DNA of 64,000 nt, from assembly GCF_001552475.1 (NCBI RefSeq), contig NZ_BCRG01000004.1, positions 124,001 through 188,000 of the forward strand. Reading direction: 5' to 3'. The position numbers were made by a program, and so were the translations under genes. The notes under the pieces were generated by a model. The model had not been told where the DNA came from. It did no database searches and saw nothing but the letters and a program-made list of their open reading frames with translations. Source of the stretch: Microbacterium oleivorans NBRC 103075. GTDB lineage: Bacteria; Actinomycetota; Actinomycetes; Actinomycetales; Microbacteriaceae. Positions 9,216-17,513 of this stretch are shown piece after piece (within the stretch, counting starts at the first letter, position 1; each line of letters begins with the position of its first letter).

Positions 9216-9701
9216 TCAGGCGGTCAGGTCGCCGTCCGGCCGGGATCCCGCGACGAGGGCGTGGAGCAGGTGAGCGAGGTTCTCGATGTCTTCGACGCGC
9301 CAGTCGCTGAGCGCTTCGAGGAGTGCGCCCTCCTGAGGTCCGCGGGCATCGGCCAGGCGCTCCCGGCCGTGCTCGGTCGCCGACAGCAGACTCGATCGCC
9401 CGTCCTTGGGATCGGGTGTCCGCTCGATGAGACCCATGTCGGTGAGCTCGCGCACCGTTCGACTCATCTGGCCCTTGTCGAGGATGAGCATCTCCGCCAG
9501 CGCGGACTGCGTGACCGGCTCATGCCGCACGATCGTCGTGAAGACCTTGTAGGCACCGGGCAGCATGCCCGGGCTCACGCGGTTGGCGTTCTCGGTGATG
9601 CGCCGGCGGAACAGGGCGATCAGGTCGCTGAACTCGCCCTCGAGGGCGCGCACCGCGAGGGTGCGCGCCTCTCGATCGGACTGCGTGGACATCTCCGCCA
9701 T
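9216..9701 (-). CDS. MarR-family transcriptional regulator
   Basis: A 161-residue winged-helix repressor. The recognition part lies around Q-S-A-L-A-E-M-L-I-L-D-K-G-Q-M-S-R-T-V-R (residues ~65-85), and the D-P-K-D-G-R-S wing follows near residue 100, the classic MarR pattern. Its start lies just past the stop of the drug exporter gene, so the two form an exporter-regulator operon. The operator cluster upstream of the exporter (11396-11454) is its most likely target, which would make the operon autoregulated. A start at 9692 (nine bases later) is also possible. Confidence 0.88.
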   Translation of the reverse strand: MAEMSTQSDREARTLAVRALEGEFSDLIALFRRRITENANRVSPGMLPGAYKVFTTIVRHEPVTQSALAEMLILDKGQMSRTVRELTDMGLIERTPDPKDGRSSLLSATEHGRERLADARGPQEGALLEALSDWRVEDIENLAHLLHALVAGSRPDGDLTA

Positions 9702-9702
9702 C

Positions 9703-11379
9703 TTATCGACGAGCGGACGTGTCAGCCTCGGCGTCGGGTGCGTCCGAGGCAGCCACCGGAACCGTTCCCGTTGCTGTCAGAGACTCCATCCCGGCGGGAA
9801 CCGACACGGTTGCGAAGTCGGCTTCCGAAGCGTTCCGACGCTCGGCGGTGGTCATCGTGCTGAGCGACCGGTTCGGCAGGAAGATGACCGCGACGATGCT
9901 GAGGATGCCGAAGGGCACCGCGATGAGGAACGCGTGCGAGATGCCCTGCGCGTAGATGTCCTCGACGATCACTCGCAGCGCTTCGGGCATGGCCGAGACC
10001 TTCGGGAGCGTGCCCGAGGTCAGCTGCTTCGCCCAGGTGGCGCCTTCCGCCCCGAGCGATCCGAGCGCGGCGCCGATCCGAGCCTGCGAGTCGCCGAACA
10101 GGTCCGCGACCCGGGTGCCGAGGGCTGCGCCCATGAGCGAGACGCCGACGGTACCGCCGAGGCTCCGGAAGAACGTGACGCCTGAGCTGGCGACGCCGAT
10201 CTCGCTCGGCTTCGCACTGTTCTGGACGGCCAGCACGAGGTTCTGCATCGTCATGCCGACACCTGCTCCGAGCAGGAACATGTAGACCGAGACGAGGAAG
10301 AAGTCGGTGTCGTAGTGGATGGTCGACAGGAGAGCGGCGCCGGTGGTGAGCAGGATGCTGCCAACGACGAGGTACGGCTTCCAGTGGCCGTAGCGCGTGA
10401 TGAGAGCGCCGACGCCGACGGACGAGAGCAGCAGGCCGGCGATCATCGGGATCGTCATAAGGCCAGCTTCGGTCGGGGTCGCTCCCCGCGCCATCTGCAT
10501 GTACTGACCGAGGAAGACAGACGCGCCGAACATCGCGATGCCGGTGGCGATCGAGGCGATCACCGCGAGGGTGAACGTACGGTCGCGGAAGAGGGTCAGC
10601 GGCACGAGGGGCTCCGCGGTGCGGAACTCGACGACGACGAACAGTGCGGCGGCGAGGATCGCGCCGCCCACCATGAGCATGGTCTCCATGCCCCACCATT
10701 CGAAGTTCCGACCGGCGTTCGTGACCCAGATCAGCAGGAGCGAGACCGCGGTCGAGAGAAGCACGATGCCCAGGTAGTCGATCTTCGCGCGACGCGTCGA
10801 CGGGGCGGATGCCGGGATCGTCCGCTGCACCATGAGCAGTGCGAGCACCGCGATGGGCAGGGAGACGAAGAAGTTCCAACGCCATCCGAAGCCGTCGGTG
10901 ATGACACCACCGAGGAGCGGGCCGCCGACGGTGGCCACGGCCATGACGGCGCCGAACAGGCCCATGTAGCGCCCGCGCTCGCGAGGACTGATGATGTCGG
11001 CCATGAGCACCTGGCTCAGCGCGGCGAGACCGCCGGCACCGATGCCCTGCACGGCACGGAAGGCGATGAGGGTGGTCGTGTCCTGCGCGAAGCCGGCGGC
11101 GGCCGTCGCGAGGACGAAGATCACGAGCGCGATCTGGTAGAGCGCCTTGCGCCCCATCAGGTCGGAGAGCTTGCCCCAGATCGGGGTCGAGATGGCGGTC
11201 GTGAGGAGTGTGGCGGTGACGACCCAGGTGTAGGCGCCCTGGTCACCCTGCAGATCGTGGATGATCACCGGGAGCGAGGTCGACACGACGGTCGAGGCGA
11301 TCATCGACACGAACATGCCGAGGAGGAGGCCCGACAGGGGGGCCAGCACCCGATTTCGGGTCGGAGCGGTGGTGGTCAT
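9703..11379 (-). CDS. MFS drug-efflux transporter, DHA2 (14-TM, EmrB/QacA) family
   Basis: A proton-coupled exporter of 558 residues with about 14 hydrophobic helices. Motif A is G-K-L-S-D-L-M-G-R-K near residue 70. The family motif C region is G-P-L-L-G-G-V-I-T-D near residue 155. An S-R-T-R-R-type charged cytoplasmic loop follows the sixth helix. I chose the ATG at 11379 because GGAG lies six bases before it. A longer reading frame starting in the operators is unlikely. It is the first gene of an operon with the MarR regulator and is probably induced by the regulator's ligand. Substrate unknown. Confidence 0.88.
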   Translation of the reverse strand: MTTTAPTRNRVLAPLSGLLLGMFVSMIASTVVSTSLPVIIHDLQGDQGAYTWVVTATLLTTAISTPIWGKLSDLMGRKALYQIALVIFVLATAAAGFAQDTTTLIAFRAVQGIGAGGLAALSQVLMADIISPRERGRYMGLFGAVMAVATVGGPLLGGVITDGFGWRWNFFVSLPIAVLALLMVQRTIPASAPSTRRAKIDYLGIVLLSTAVSLLLIWVTNAGRNFEWWGMETMLMVGGAILAAALFVVVEFRTAEPLVPLTLFRDRTFTLAVIASIATGIAMFGASVFLGQYMQMARGATPTEAGLMTIPMIAGLLLSSVGVGALITRYGHWKPYLVVGSILLTTGAALLSTIHYDTDFFLVSVYMFLLGAGVGMTMQNLVLAVQNSAKPSEIGVASSGVTFFRSLGGTVGVSLMGAALGTRVADLFGDSQARIGAALGSLGAEGATWAKQLTSGTLPKVSAMPEALRVIVEDIYAQGISHAFLIAVPFGILSIVAVIFLPNRSLSTMTTAERRNASEADFATVSVPAGMESLTATGTVPVAASDAPDAEADTSARR

Positions 11380-11395
11380 GTACTTCTCCAGATGG

Positions 11396-11454
11396 TTGAC
11401 GCACGTCAAAGATTGAGCGAAGTCAACTATATGCCGATGCTTGATCCGTGTCAA
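11396..11454 (-). promoter_or_regulatory. Exporter-marR promoter with three MarR-type operators
   Basis: On the minus strand a near-consensus promoter is visible: -35 TTGACA (11449-11454), 17-bp spacer, -10 TATAGT (11426-11431). Three 14-bp inverted repeats of form TTGAN-N4-GTCAA overlie it. Site 1 is TTGACGCACGTCAA (11396-11409), site 2 TTGAGCGAAGTCAA (11413-11426) and site 3 TTGATCCGTGTCAA (11441-11454), all given on the plus strand. Site 3 contains the -35 box, site 2 touches the -10 box and initiation region, and site 1 is just downstream. Binding would block RNA polymerase. Confidence 0.8.
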
Positions 11455-11511
11455 CTATCGGTGCGCGGGCGCGCGGACGAGTCCGGGCGCACCCGGGCCG
11501 GAAGGTACTGC

Positions 11512-12189
11512 TCAGTCAGCCAGAGCGAGGGCGCGGAAGATGTCGCGCTCGCGCAGCTGCTCGCGGCGACTGGCCGGTGCCGCTTCTTGGCGGCGGGGCG
11601 GCGTGTTGCCGGTCGTGCGGTGGTAGAGCTCGTCGATCAGCGAGGTCGCCAGGCGCACGAGGGAACCGATCTCGGCCTCGTCGCGGTCGATCCAGGCGCA
11701 GCGCGGTTCGTCTCGGAGGGGGACGAAGTCCTGGTGCTCCTCCCAGACGACGAGGGTGCGCTCGGCGCCGAGGACATGCTGTTGCCACCAGACCTGGCGC
11801 ATGTAGGTGCGGGGGATCGACTTCCAGGTCTTGTTGGTCGTCTTGATCTCGGCGAGGACCACTCGGCCCGCGGCATCCACCATGATCCCGTCGGGAGTCG
11901 CGAGGTGCCGCTTCTCGACCTCGGCGTGGAAGAGGGCCGACGAGGGCAGGATGCCGTGGGTCGCCGCGACCCACGCGGCGATCTCAGGCTCGCGGCGCCG
12001 GCCGTGGTCGGTGTACGCGTTGCCGCTGAAGCCCGACCCGTTGAGTTTCGCTTCCGCAGCGCGGGGAATGGACCGCTCGCTCGTGAGCGATGCCACGTCC
12101 GTGGCGGTGATCCCGCGCGAGCGTGCCCGCAGCCACGCGACCCGGTCGCGGGAGTCCGCGACGATCCGGGCAGCGAGTTGAGGGGTCAC
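11512..12189 (-). CDS. YqaJ-like viral recombinase family nuclease (lambda Exo-type fold)
   Basis: A 225-residue protein of the YqaJ family, PD-(D/E)XK nucleases related to lambda exonuclease. The core is visible: an early Glu in H-G-R-R-R-E-P-E-I-A-A-W, then D-G-I-M-V-D-A with the catalytic Asp, and A-E-I-K-T-T-N-K with the E-x-K pair. In phages such nucleases resect DNA for recombination. No single-strand annealing protein or other phage gene is nearby. The GTG at 12189 is six bases after a TAGGAT -10 box, so the transcript is probably leaderless. Its cellular role is unknown. Confidence 0.8.
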   Translation of the reverse strand: MTPQLAARIVADSRDRVAWLRARSRGITATDVASLTSERSIPRAAEAKLNGSGFSGNAYTDHGRRREPEIAAWVAATHGILPSSALFHAEVEKRHLATPDGIMVDAAGRVVLAEIKTTNKTWKSIPRTYMRQVWWQQHVLGAERTLVVWEEHQDFVPLRDEPRCAWIDRDEAEIGSLVRLATSLIDELYHRTTGNTPPRRQEAAPASRREQLRERDIFRALALAD

Positions 12190-12195
12190 CTGACG

Positions 12196-12201
12196 ATCCT
12201 A
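12196..12201 (-). promoter_or_regulatory. -10 box of a leaderless transcript (YqaJ-family gene)
   Basis: On the minus strand TAGGAT, then six bases, then the GTG start at 12189. No ribosome-binding site is present. Confidence 0.55.
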
Positions 12202-12253
12202 AGTCGCCCCTCCCGCACGCCCGCCCCGACCCGCCGCGCGCTCGCGGGGTTGG

Positions 12254-13432
12254 TCAGACCCGTACCGGGGATGAAGCGAGGACGTCGTGTGAGAGCGCGT
12301 GCTCGACAGCCAGCATGCCCGCGCCGAGGACGCCGGCCTCCGCGCCGGTCGCGGACTGGACGATGGACAGATGCGCTGTCGCGAGGGGCGCGGATCGGGC
12401 GTAGACGACCTCTCGCACGCCCGCGATGAGGTGCTCTCCGACGCGAGCCATCGAGCCTCCGATGGCGATCATGGACGGGTTGACGAGGCTCACGCACGTG
12501 GTGAGCACCTCGCCGATGTCCCGACCCGCCTGACGGACCGCCTGAATGGCTTCCACGTTGCCGCGCTTGACGAGTTCGACGACGTCGCTCGCGGTGTGCG
12601 CCTCGACGCCGATTCCCCGCAGGTTGCGTGCGATCGCCGGGCCCGACGCGAGTGCCTCCAGGCATCCGCGGTTGCCGCAGGTGCAGGGCACGTCACCGCC
12701 GCGCGCGACGTGGACGTGCCCGATGTCACCGGCGACGCCCTGCGCCCCCCGCTGGAGATGGCCGTCGGAGACGAGTCCGGCGCCGATCCCGGTGGCGATC
12801 TTCACGAACAGCAGGTTGTCCACGGAGGGCCATGCCCCGGCGCGTTCACCGAGCGCCATCATGTTGACGTCGTTGTCGACGAGGACGGGCACGGCGATGT
12901 GTTCCTGCAGCCAGCCCGGGATGTCGAACCTGTCCCACCCCGGCATGATCGGCGGGTTGGACGGCCTGCCGCTGGAATGCTCGACGGGACCCGGGACGCC
13001 GATCCCGATCGCAGCGACGGAAGCGTCGTCGCGTCCGACGTCGGCGAGGAGGCGTCGCGCCCCGTCGAGGAGCCATCCGAGGACGGCGTCCGGCCCGTCG
13101 GCGATGTCGATTCGCTCTGACGATTCAGCAAGGACGGTTCCGGCGAGGTCGCTGATGGCGACGGTCGCGTGCGATGCGCCGAGATCCGCGGCGATCACGA
13201 CCTTCGCCGCGGGGTTGAGCGCGAACTGCGACGGTGGCCGTCCGCCGGTCGACACCTTGTCGGCTACTGCGGTGACGAGACCCATGCGCATGAGCTCGTC
13301 CACTCTCGCGGCGATCGTCGACCGGGCCAGGCCCGTCGACTTCGCCAGTTCCGCCCGGGTGCGAGGCGATCCGTCACGCAGCAGTTGGAAGAGCTCACTG
13401 GCGCCGGGGGCCAAAAGGGGGGAATCGCTCAT
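12254..13432 (-). CDS. ROK-family transcriptional repressor
   Basis: A 392-residue protein with an N-terminal winged helix (about residues 10-70; T-R-A-E-L-A-K-S-T-G-L-A-R-S-T-I is the helix-turn-helix). A sugar-kinase-like ROK domain follows. The ROK zinc signature C-T-C-G-N-R-G-C-L-E is intact, as is the G-D-I-G-H motif. Proteins of this type bind a sugar or sugar phosphate and release DNA. It lies downstream of a ribose-type ABC importer on the same strand but behind a hairpin, with its own GGAAGAAG ribosome site. It most likely controls that importer and the divergent catabolic genes. Confidence 0.87.
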   Translation of the reverse strand: MSDSPLLAPGASELFQLLRDGSPRTRAELAKSTGLARSTIAARVDELMRMGLVTAVADKVSTGGRPPSQFALNPAAKVVIAADLGASHATVAISDLAGTVLAESSERIDIADGPDAVLGWLLDGARRLLADVGRDDASVAAIGIGVPGPVEHSSGRPSNPPIMPGWDRFDIPGWLQEHIAVPVLVDNDVNMMALGERAGAWPSVDNLLFVKIATGIGAGLVSDGHLQRGAQGVAGDIGHVHVARGGDVPCTCGNRGCLEALASGPAIARNLRGIGVEAHTASDVVELVKRGNVEAIQAVRQAGRDIGEVLTTCVSLVNPSMIAIGGSMARVGEHLIAGVREVVYARSAPLATAHLSIVQSATGAEAGVLGAGMLAVEHALSHDVLASSPVRV

Positions 13433-13510
13433 CGGTCACTTCTTCCAGGTCATGCGGTCGAGCACACGCGTCGACGTCGGTCGATTCTGCACCGCCGTCC
13501 TATGACCGCC

Positions 13511-13544
13511 GCCCGGACGACACCGTCCACGGTGGCGTCCGGGC
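13511..13544 (-). terminator. Hairpin between ABC permease and ROK gene
   Basis: GCCCGGACG pairs with CGTCCGGGC, and inside it CACCG pairs with CGGTG around a TCCA loop, with one base bulged on each side. It lies ten bases after the permease stop on the minus strand and separates the importer from the ROK gene. Confidence 0.7.
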
Positions 13545-13553
13545 GTCGGCTCA

Positions 13554-14621
13554 TCAGGACGCGCGACCCGCCGGTCGGGAGAACCTCTGCTGCAGGAGCA
13601 CCGCGATCACGATGATGACGCCCTTCGCGACCGCTTGCACCGAAGACGAGAGGTTGTTCTGGACGAACACGTTCGTGAGCGTCGCGAAGATCAGCACACC
13701 GAACACCGTGCCCGTCACGGTGCCTCGCCCGCCGATCAGCAGCGTTCCGCCGACGACGACCGCGGCGATCGCGTCGAGCTCGAGGAGCTGTCCGTTCACC
13801 GACGCCCCTGCAGTCGTGCGGCCGAGGATCATGACACCGGCGATGCCCGCGCACAGGCCGGAGAGCGCGTAGAGGTACATGACGTGGCGCTTCACGTTGA
13901 TGCCGGCGAGCCGCGCCGCCTCCCGGTTGCCGCCGATCGCGACGGTGCGGCGCCCGAAGGTCGTGCGATTCAAGAGGATCCAGCCGAGGACGGAGACGAT
14001 CAGGAAGATCCAGATCAGCATGTCTACGCCGAGGATGTCGAGGTTCATGAACGTGATGAACTCCCGCTGCCCACCCACCTGCAACGTCCGCCGGTTCGCG
14101 AGGATCTCAGCGAAGCCGCGTGCTCCCACGAGCATCGCGAGAGTCGCCATGAAGGCCACGACATTGCCGTAGGCGATCACGATCCCGTTCAGGAACCCCG
14201 CAAACACGCCCACAGCCAGAGCGACGAGGACCATCACGATCCAGTGGGTCTGGTCAGCGAGGTCCTGCACCGCCGCGAGTGCCCCGACCACCGACGCGAG
14301 ACCCAGCACCGAGCCGACGGAGAGGTCGATTCCGCCGGCGATGATCACGAGGGTCATCCCGACGCTGATGACACCCACGATGGATGCCTGGCGCAGGATC
14401 ACCATGATGTTCGAGAGCCCGAGGAAGGTGTCGGGGGCGGACGCGGCGCCGACGATCACCAGAACGAGGAGCGCGAGGACGAGGCCCATGTTGCGACCCA
14501 CGGAACCTGAGAGGACACGTCGCCAGAGGGGTGTGTCCTCGGTGGTGATGGTCGAGGCCGTGAGGGGTGGGTCGGTAGGGCTCAGCGGGGTGTCCGCCCC
14601 GGCGGTGGTCTGCTCGCTCAC
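13554..14621 (-). CDS. Ribose-type sugar ABC transporter, permease (RbsC-like)
   Basis: A 355-residue membrane protein of the carbohydrate-uptake-2 group, with about eight to ten helices. Diagnostic stretches are G-I-D-L-S-V-G-S-V-L-G-L near residue 95 and the cytoplasmic loop N-R-E-A-A-R-L-A-G-I-N-V near residue 240 that couples to the ATPase. About 45 hydrophilic residues precede the first helix. The ATG overlaps the end of the upstream ATPase gene by four bases. The solute-binding partner is encoded across the divergent promoter at 16409. Confidence 0.9.
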   Translation of the reverse strand: MSEQTTAGADTPLSPTDPPLTASTITTEDTPLWRRVLSGSVGRNMGLVLALLVLVIVGAASAPDTFLGLSNIMVILRQASIVGVISVGMTLVIIAGGIDLSVGSVLGLASVVGALAAVQDLADQTHWIVMVLVALAVGVFAGFLNGIVIAYGNVVAFMATLAMLVGARGFAEILANRRTLQVGGQREFITFMNLDILGVDMLIWIFLIVSVLGWILLNRTTFGRRTVAIGGNREAARLAGINVKRHVMYLYALSGLCAGIAGVMILGRTTAGASVNGQLLELDAIAAVVVGGTLLIGGRGTVTGTVFGVLIFATLTNVFVQNNLSSSVQAVAKGVIIVIAVLLQQRFSRPAGRAS

Positions 14622-16138
14622 GCGGCGGTTCCTTTCATGACGAGGTCGAGCACACCGTGCTCATCGATCTGGGAGGCGGGGAGGGTGGAGAGGATGCGGC
14701 CTTCGGCGATGACGAGGACTGTGTCCGCCAGGCCGATCACCTCCTCGATCTCGCTGGAGACGACGACGACCGCGTTTCCTTCGGCGGCCAGTCGACGAAT
14801 GAGTGCGTAGATCTCGGCGCGGGCCCCGACATCCACCCCGCGAGTGGGCTCGTCGAGGAGGAGGACCCGCGTGCCGTGGATCAGCCAGCGCGCGAGCAGG
14901 ATCTTCTGCTGGTTTCCGCCCGAGAGGGTCCGGGCGGCTCGGTCGGGATCAGCGGGGCGCAGCTCGAGGGCCTCGATCTGCTCACGAGCCGCAGCACGCT
15001 CACTGCGGAAGTCGAGGAAGCCGCCGCGGGCGAATCTCGTCATCGACGGCAGGGTCACGTTCATAGCGATGGGCTCGTCGAGGACGAGGCCCTGGCTTTT
15101 GCGTTCCTCGGGTGAGAGGCCCACTCCGGCCGAGACGGCGTCGACGACGGAACCTCGCCGGAGTGCACGGCCGGCGACGCGCACGCTCCCGGAGGTCGCA
15201 CGTCGAGCGCCGTAGACCGTTTCGAGGATCTCCGACCGCCCGGACCCCACGAGACCGGCGAGACCGACCACCTCCCCGGCGCGCACTTCGAAGGAGACGC
15301 CCTCGAACACACCCCGGAGCGAGAGGTCTCGGACGTCGAGCACCACCTCCGCGCCAGAACGCACGGGAGAGGAGGGGGGAAAGACGTTGGCGACGTCGCG
15401 CCCCGTCATCAGTCGGATCAGTTCCGGTGTCGGAGTGTCCGCGACGGGCAGACCCGTCGCGGTGGTGCGTCCGTCCTTGAGGACGGTGATGCGGTCGCCG
15501 ATCTGGCGGATCTCCTCGAGTCGGTGCGTGATGTAGACGACGGCGATGCCGGCGGCGGTCAGCTCGCGCACGACGCCGAAGAGGTTCTGCACTTCGTGGC
15601 TGTCGAGGACGGCCGACGGTTCGTCCATGATGATGAGTTTGACGTCGTGGGAGAGAGCCCTCGCCATCGCGACGATCTGCTTGTTGGCGGCGCTCAACTG
15701 ACCGACCTCGGCGTGGGGCGACAGCGACGCATGGCCGAGCCGACGCAGCAGCTCGCGCGTGCGCCGGGCGGCCTCGCCGCGCCGCGTGAAGCCGCCGCGG
15801 GAGAGTTCATGCCCGAGGAAGATGTTCTCTGCGACGGTCAGGCCGTCGACGACATCGAGTTCCTGGTACATCGTCGCGATGCCGAGGGCCAGGCCCGCGT
15901 CGGGGTCTGGAATGTCGACCAGCTCGCCGTTCCACCTGATCTCGCCGGCGTCAGGGCGGTGCACACCGGCGATCGTCTTGATCAGCGTCGACTTGCCCGC
16001 GCCGTTTTGGCCGAGGACGCAGTGGACCTCGGCGGGGCGCACCTCGAGGTCGACGCCACGCAGAGCGCGCACGCCCGCAAATGCCTTCGTCACGCCGCGC
16101 ATGTCAAGTAATGACGATTCATGGTCGACTTTGATCAC
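14618..16138 (-). CDS. Ribose-type sugar ABC transporter, tandem ATP-binding protein (RbsA-like)
   Basis: A 506-residue double-NBD ATPase as in RbsA/XylG. The N-terminal half has Walker A G-Q-N-G-A-G-K-S-T and Walker B I-I-M-D-E-P-S. The C-terminal half has a degenerate Walker A (G-L-V-G-S-G-R-S-E), signature L-S-G-G-N-Q-Q-K, and Walker B L-L-L-D-E-P-T-R-G-V-D, a normal asymmetry in this family. I chose the GTG at 16138 because a TATGTT -10 box ends exactly six bases upstream, the leaderless spacing seen elsewhere here. A longer upstream frame would run through the promoter. Confidence 0.9.
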   Translation of the reverse strand: MIKVDHESSLLDMRGVTKAFAGVRALRGVDLEVRPAEVHCVLGQNGAGKSTLIKTIAGVHRPDAGEIRWNGELVDIPDPDAGLALGIATMYQELDVVDGLTVAENIFLGHELSRGGFTRRGEAARRTRELLRRLGHASLSPHAEVGQLSAANKQIVAMARALSHDVKLIIMDEPSAVLDSHEVQNLFGVVRELTAAGIAVVYITHRLEEIRQIGDRITVLKDGRTTATGLPVADTPTPELIRLMTGRDVANVFPPSSPVRSGAEVVLDVRDLSLRGVFEGVSFEVRAGEVVGLAGLVGSGRSEILETVYGARRATSGSVRVAGRALRRGSVVDAVSAGVGLSPEERKSQGLVLDEPIAMNVTLPSMTRFARGGFLDFRSERAAAREQIEALELRPADPDRAARTLSGGNQQKILLARWLIHGTRVLLLDEPTRGVDVGARAEIYALIRRLAAEGNAVVVVSSEIEEVIGLADTVLVIAEGRILSTLPASQIDEHGVLDLVMKGTAA

Positions 16139-16142
16139 GCGG

Positions 16143-16315
16143 TGAACATAACATGCGCCCTGCTCGGACCGCGAGCGGCATTTGCGGGGATGAACGTCGC
16201 TCTCGTCGCGCTCGAGCCGCCTCACCGCCCGCATTCCGCTTGTCTCAAGCCCCTGGAACTTATGACGGGCCGAAAACAAAAGGTGACCACTACAGCATCC
16301 CTTCTGTTATGTTCA
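16143..16315. promoter_or_regulatory. Divergent promoter region with an inverted pair of TGTTATGTTCA
   Basis: The 11-mer TGTTATGTTCA occurs once on the minus strand (16143-16153) and once on the plus strand (16305-16315). The similarity extends a few bases further. Each copy contains a TATGTT that can serve as -10 box: the minus copy for the leaderless ATPase gene, the plus copy for the solute-binding gene about 95 bases downstream. The shared flanks may also form part of an operator for the ROK repressor, which is my inference. Confidence 0.5.
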
Positions 16316-16408
16316 TCCCGTCAGCGCTGACCCTCCTCGTGTGCGTACCGACGCAGAGGGTGTGCTGGCCCTTCACACCAGAGCTGCATCACATTCAAGG
16401 AGGAAGAC

Positions 16409-17455
16409 ATGCGCTCACGCATGACGGCGCGGACGCGCCTCGTTCTGACCGGCGTCGCCGCCCTCTCCGCGATCGGCCTGCTGGCCGGCTGCACGGGGAC
16501 CGGGGCAGGCGAGAACGGCGCCGAGAAGCAGGGCACCACCAGCGAGGAGAACGCGCAGAGCGGGGACACGGTCACGATCGGGTTCTCCGGGCCCGCCGCC
16601 GACCACGGCTGGCTCGGCGCGATCAACTCGGGCGCGGCCGACGCCGCCGCGAGCTTCGATGACGTAGAGCTCAAGACGGCAGAGGGCACGAACGACCCCA
16701 TCGCCCAGATCGCCGCTGTCGAGACGTTCGTCAACGACAAGGTCGACGCCATCGTCCTGCTGCCGACCGACGGCGCCGCACTCACCGAAGCCGCGATCGC
16801 GGCGATGGATGCCGGTATCCCCGTCATCAACGTCGACCGCGAGTTCTCGAGCCCCTTCGCCGCGCGTGCGACGATCCTCGGGGACAACTACGGAATGGGC
16901 GTCTCAGCCGGCACCTATGTCTGCGAGCAGCTCGACGGGAAGTCCGATGCAGTGGTCGCCGAGATCGCCGGCATCGACTCGCTCCCGCTGACGCAGGATC
17001 GCTCGCAGGGCTTCGCCGACGCGCTCAAGGACTGCGGACTCGAGGTCAACGCGCGTGTCGCGGCCGACTTCACTGTCGCCGGAGGTGAGTCGGCGGCATC
17101 TCAGCTGCTCTCGGCCAACCCGAAGATCGACGCCATCTGGAATCACGACGACGACCAGGGCATCGGTGTCCTCGCCGCCGTCGCGTCCGCCGGCCGCGAC
17201 GAGTTCTTCATGATGGGCGGTGCGGGTAGCAAGGCCGCGATGGAGGCCATCGAGGCCGACGACAGCGTGCTGAAGGCGACGGTCATCTACCCGTCCACGC
17301 AGGCCGCGGACGGCGTCGCCCTCGCTCGCCTCATCGCCCAGAGCAAGACTCTGGGAGACATCGTGACCCCCGGCATCCCCAACCGGATCGTCCTCGACGC
17401 GCCGGTCGTGACGAAGGACAACGTGAAGCAGTACATCGATCTCGCGTTCGAGTGA
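16409..17455 (+). CDS. Sugar ABC transporter, substrate-binding lipoprotein (periplasmic-binding type 4)
   Basis: A 348-residue ribose/galactose-type binding protein. The signal peptide ends at L-L-A-G-C with Cys28 lipidated. The mature protein has V-T-I-G-F-S-G-P-A-A-D-H-G-W, V-D-A-I-V-L-L-P-T-D near 110 and I-D-A-I-W-N-H-D-D near 240, which line the cleft in this family. A strong AAGGAGG site leads into the ATG. It faces its permease and ATPase genes across the divergent region and is followed by a hairpin, then two catabolic genes. The ligand is probably a pentose or polyol. Confidence 0.9.
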   Translation: MRSRMTARTRLVLTGVAALSAIGLLAGCTGTGAGENGAEKQGTTSEENAQSGDTVTIGFSGPAADHGWLGAINSGAADAAASFDDVELKTAEGTNDPIAQIAAVETFVNDKVDAIVLLPTDGAALTEAAIAAMDAGIPVINVDREFSSPFAARATILGDNYGMGVSAGTYVCEQLDGKSDAVVAEIAGIDSLPLTQDRSQGFADALKDCGLEVNARVAADFTVAGGESAASQLLSANPKIDAIWNHDDDQGIGVLAAVASAGRDEFFMMGGAGSKAAMEAIEADDSVLKATVIYPSTQAADGVALARLIAQSKTLGDIVTPGIPNRIVLDAPVVTKDNVKQYIDLAFE

Positions 17456-17463
17456 TCATCAAC

Positions 17464-17490
17464 GGGGGCGCCCGGTGCGTGGGCGCCCCC
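17464..17490 (+). terminator. Intra-operon hairpin after the sugar-binding protein gene
   Basis: GGGGGCGCCC and GGGCGCCCCC form a perfect 10-bp stem around a seven-base loop, eight bases after the stop and only 24 bases before the next start. It probably lowers read-through or protects the upstream mRNA, so the binding protein is made in excess. Confidence 0.65.
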
Positions 17491-17513
17491 ATCTTCTTCG
17501 AGAGGACTCCGAC

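Noticed and set aside
10315..12429. Long plus-strand open frame opposite the efflux and YqaJ genes
   Set aside because: It crosses the MFS gene, its promoter and the YqaJ gene in antisense and has no recognisable domain.
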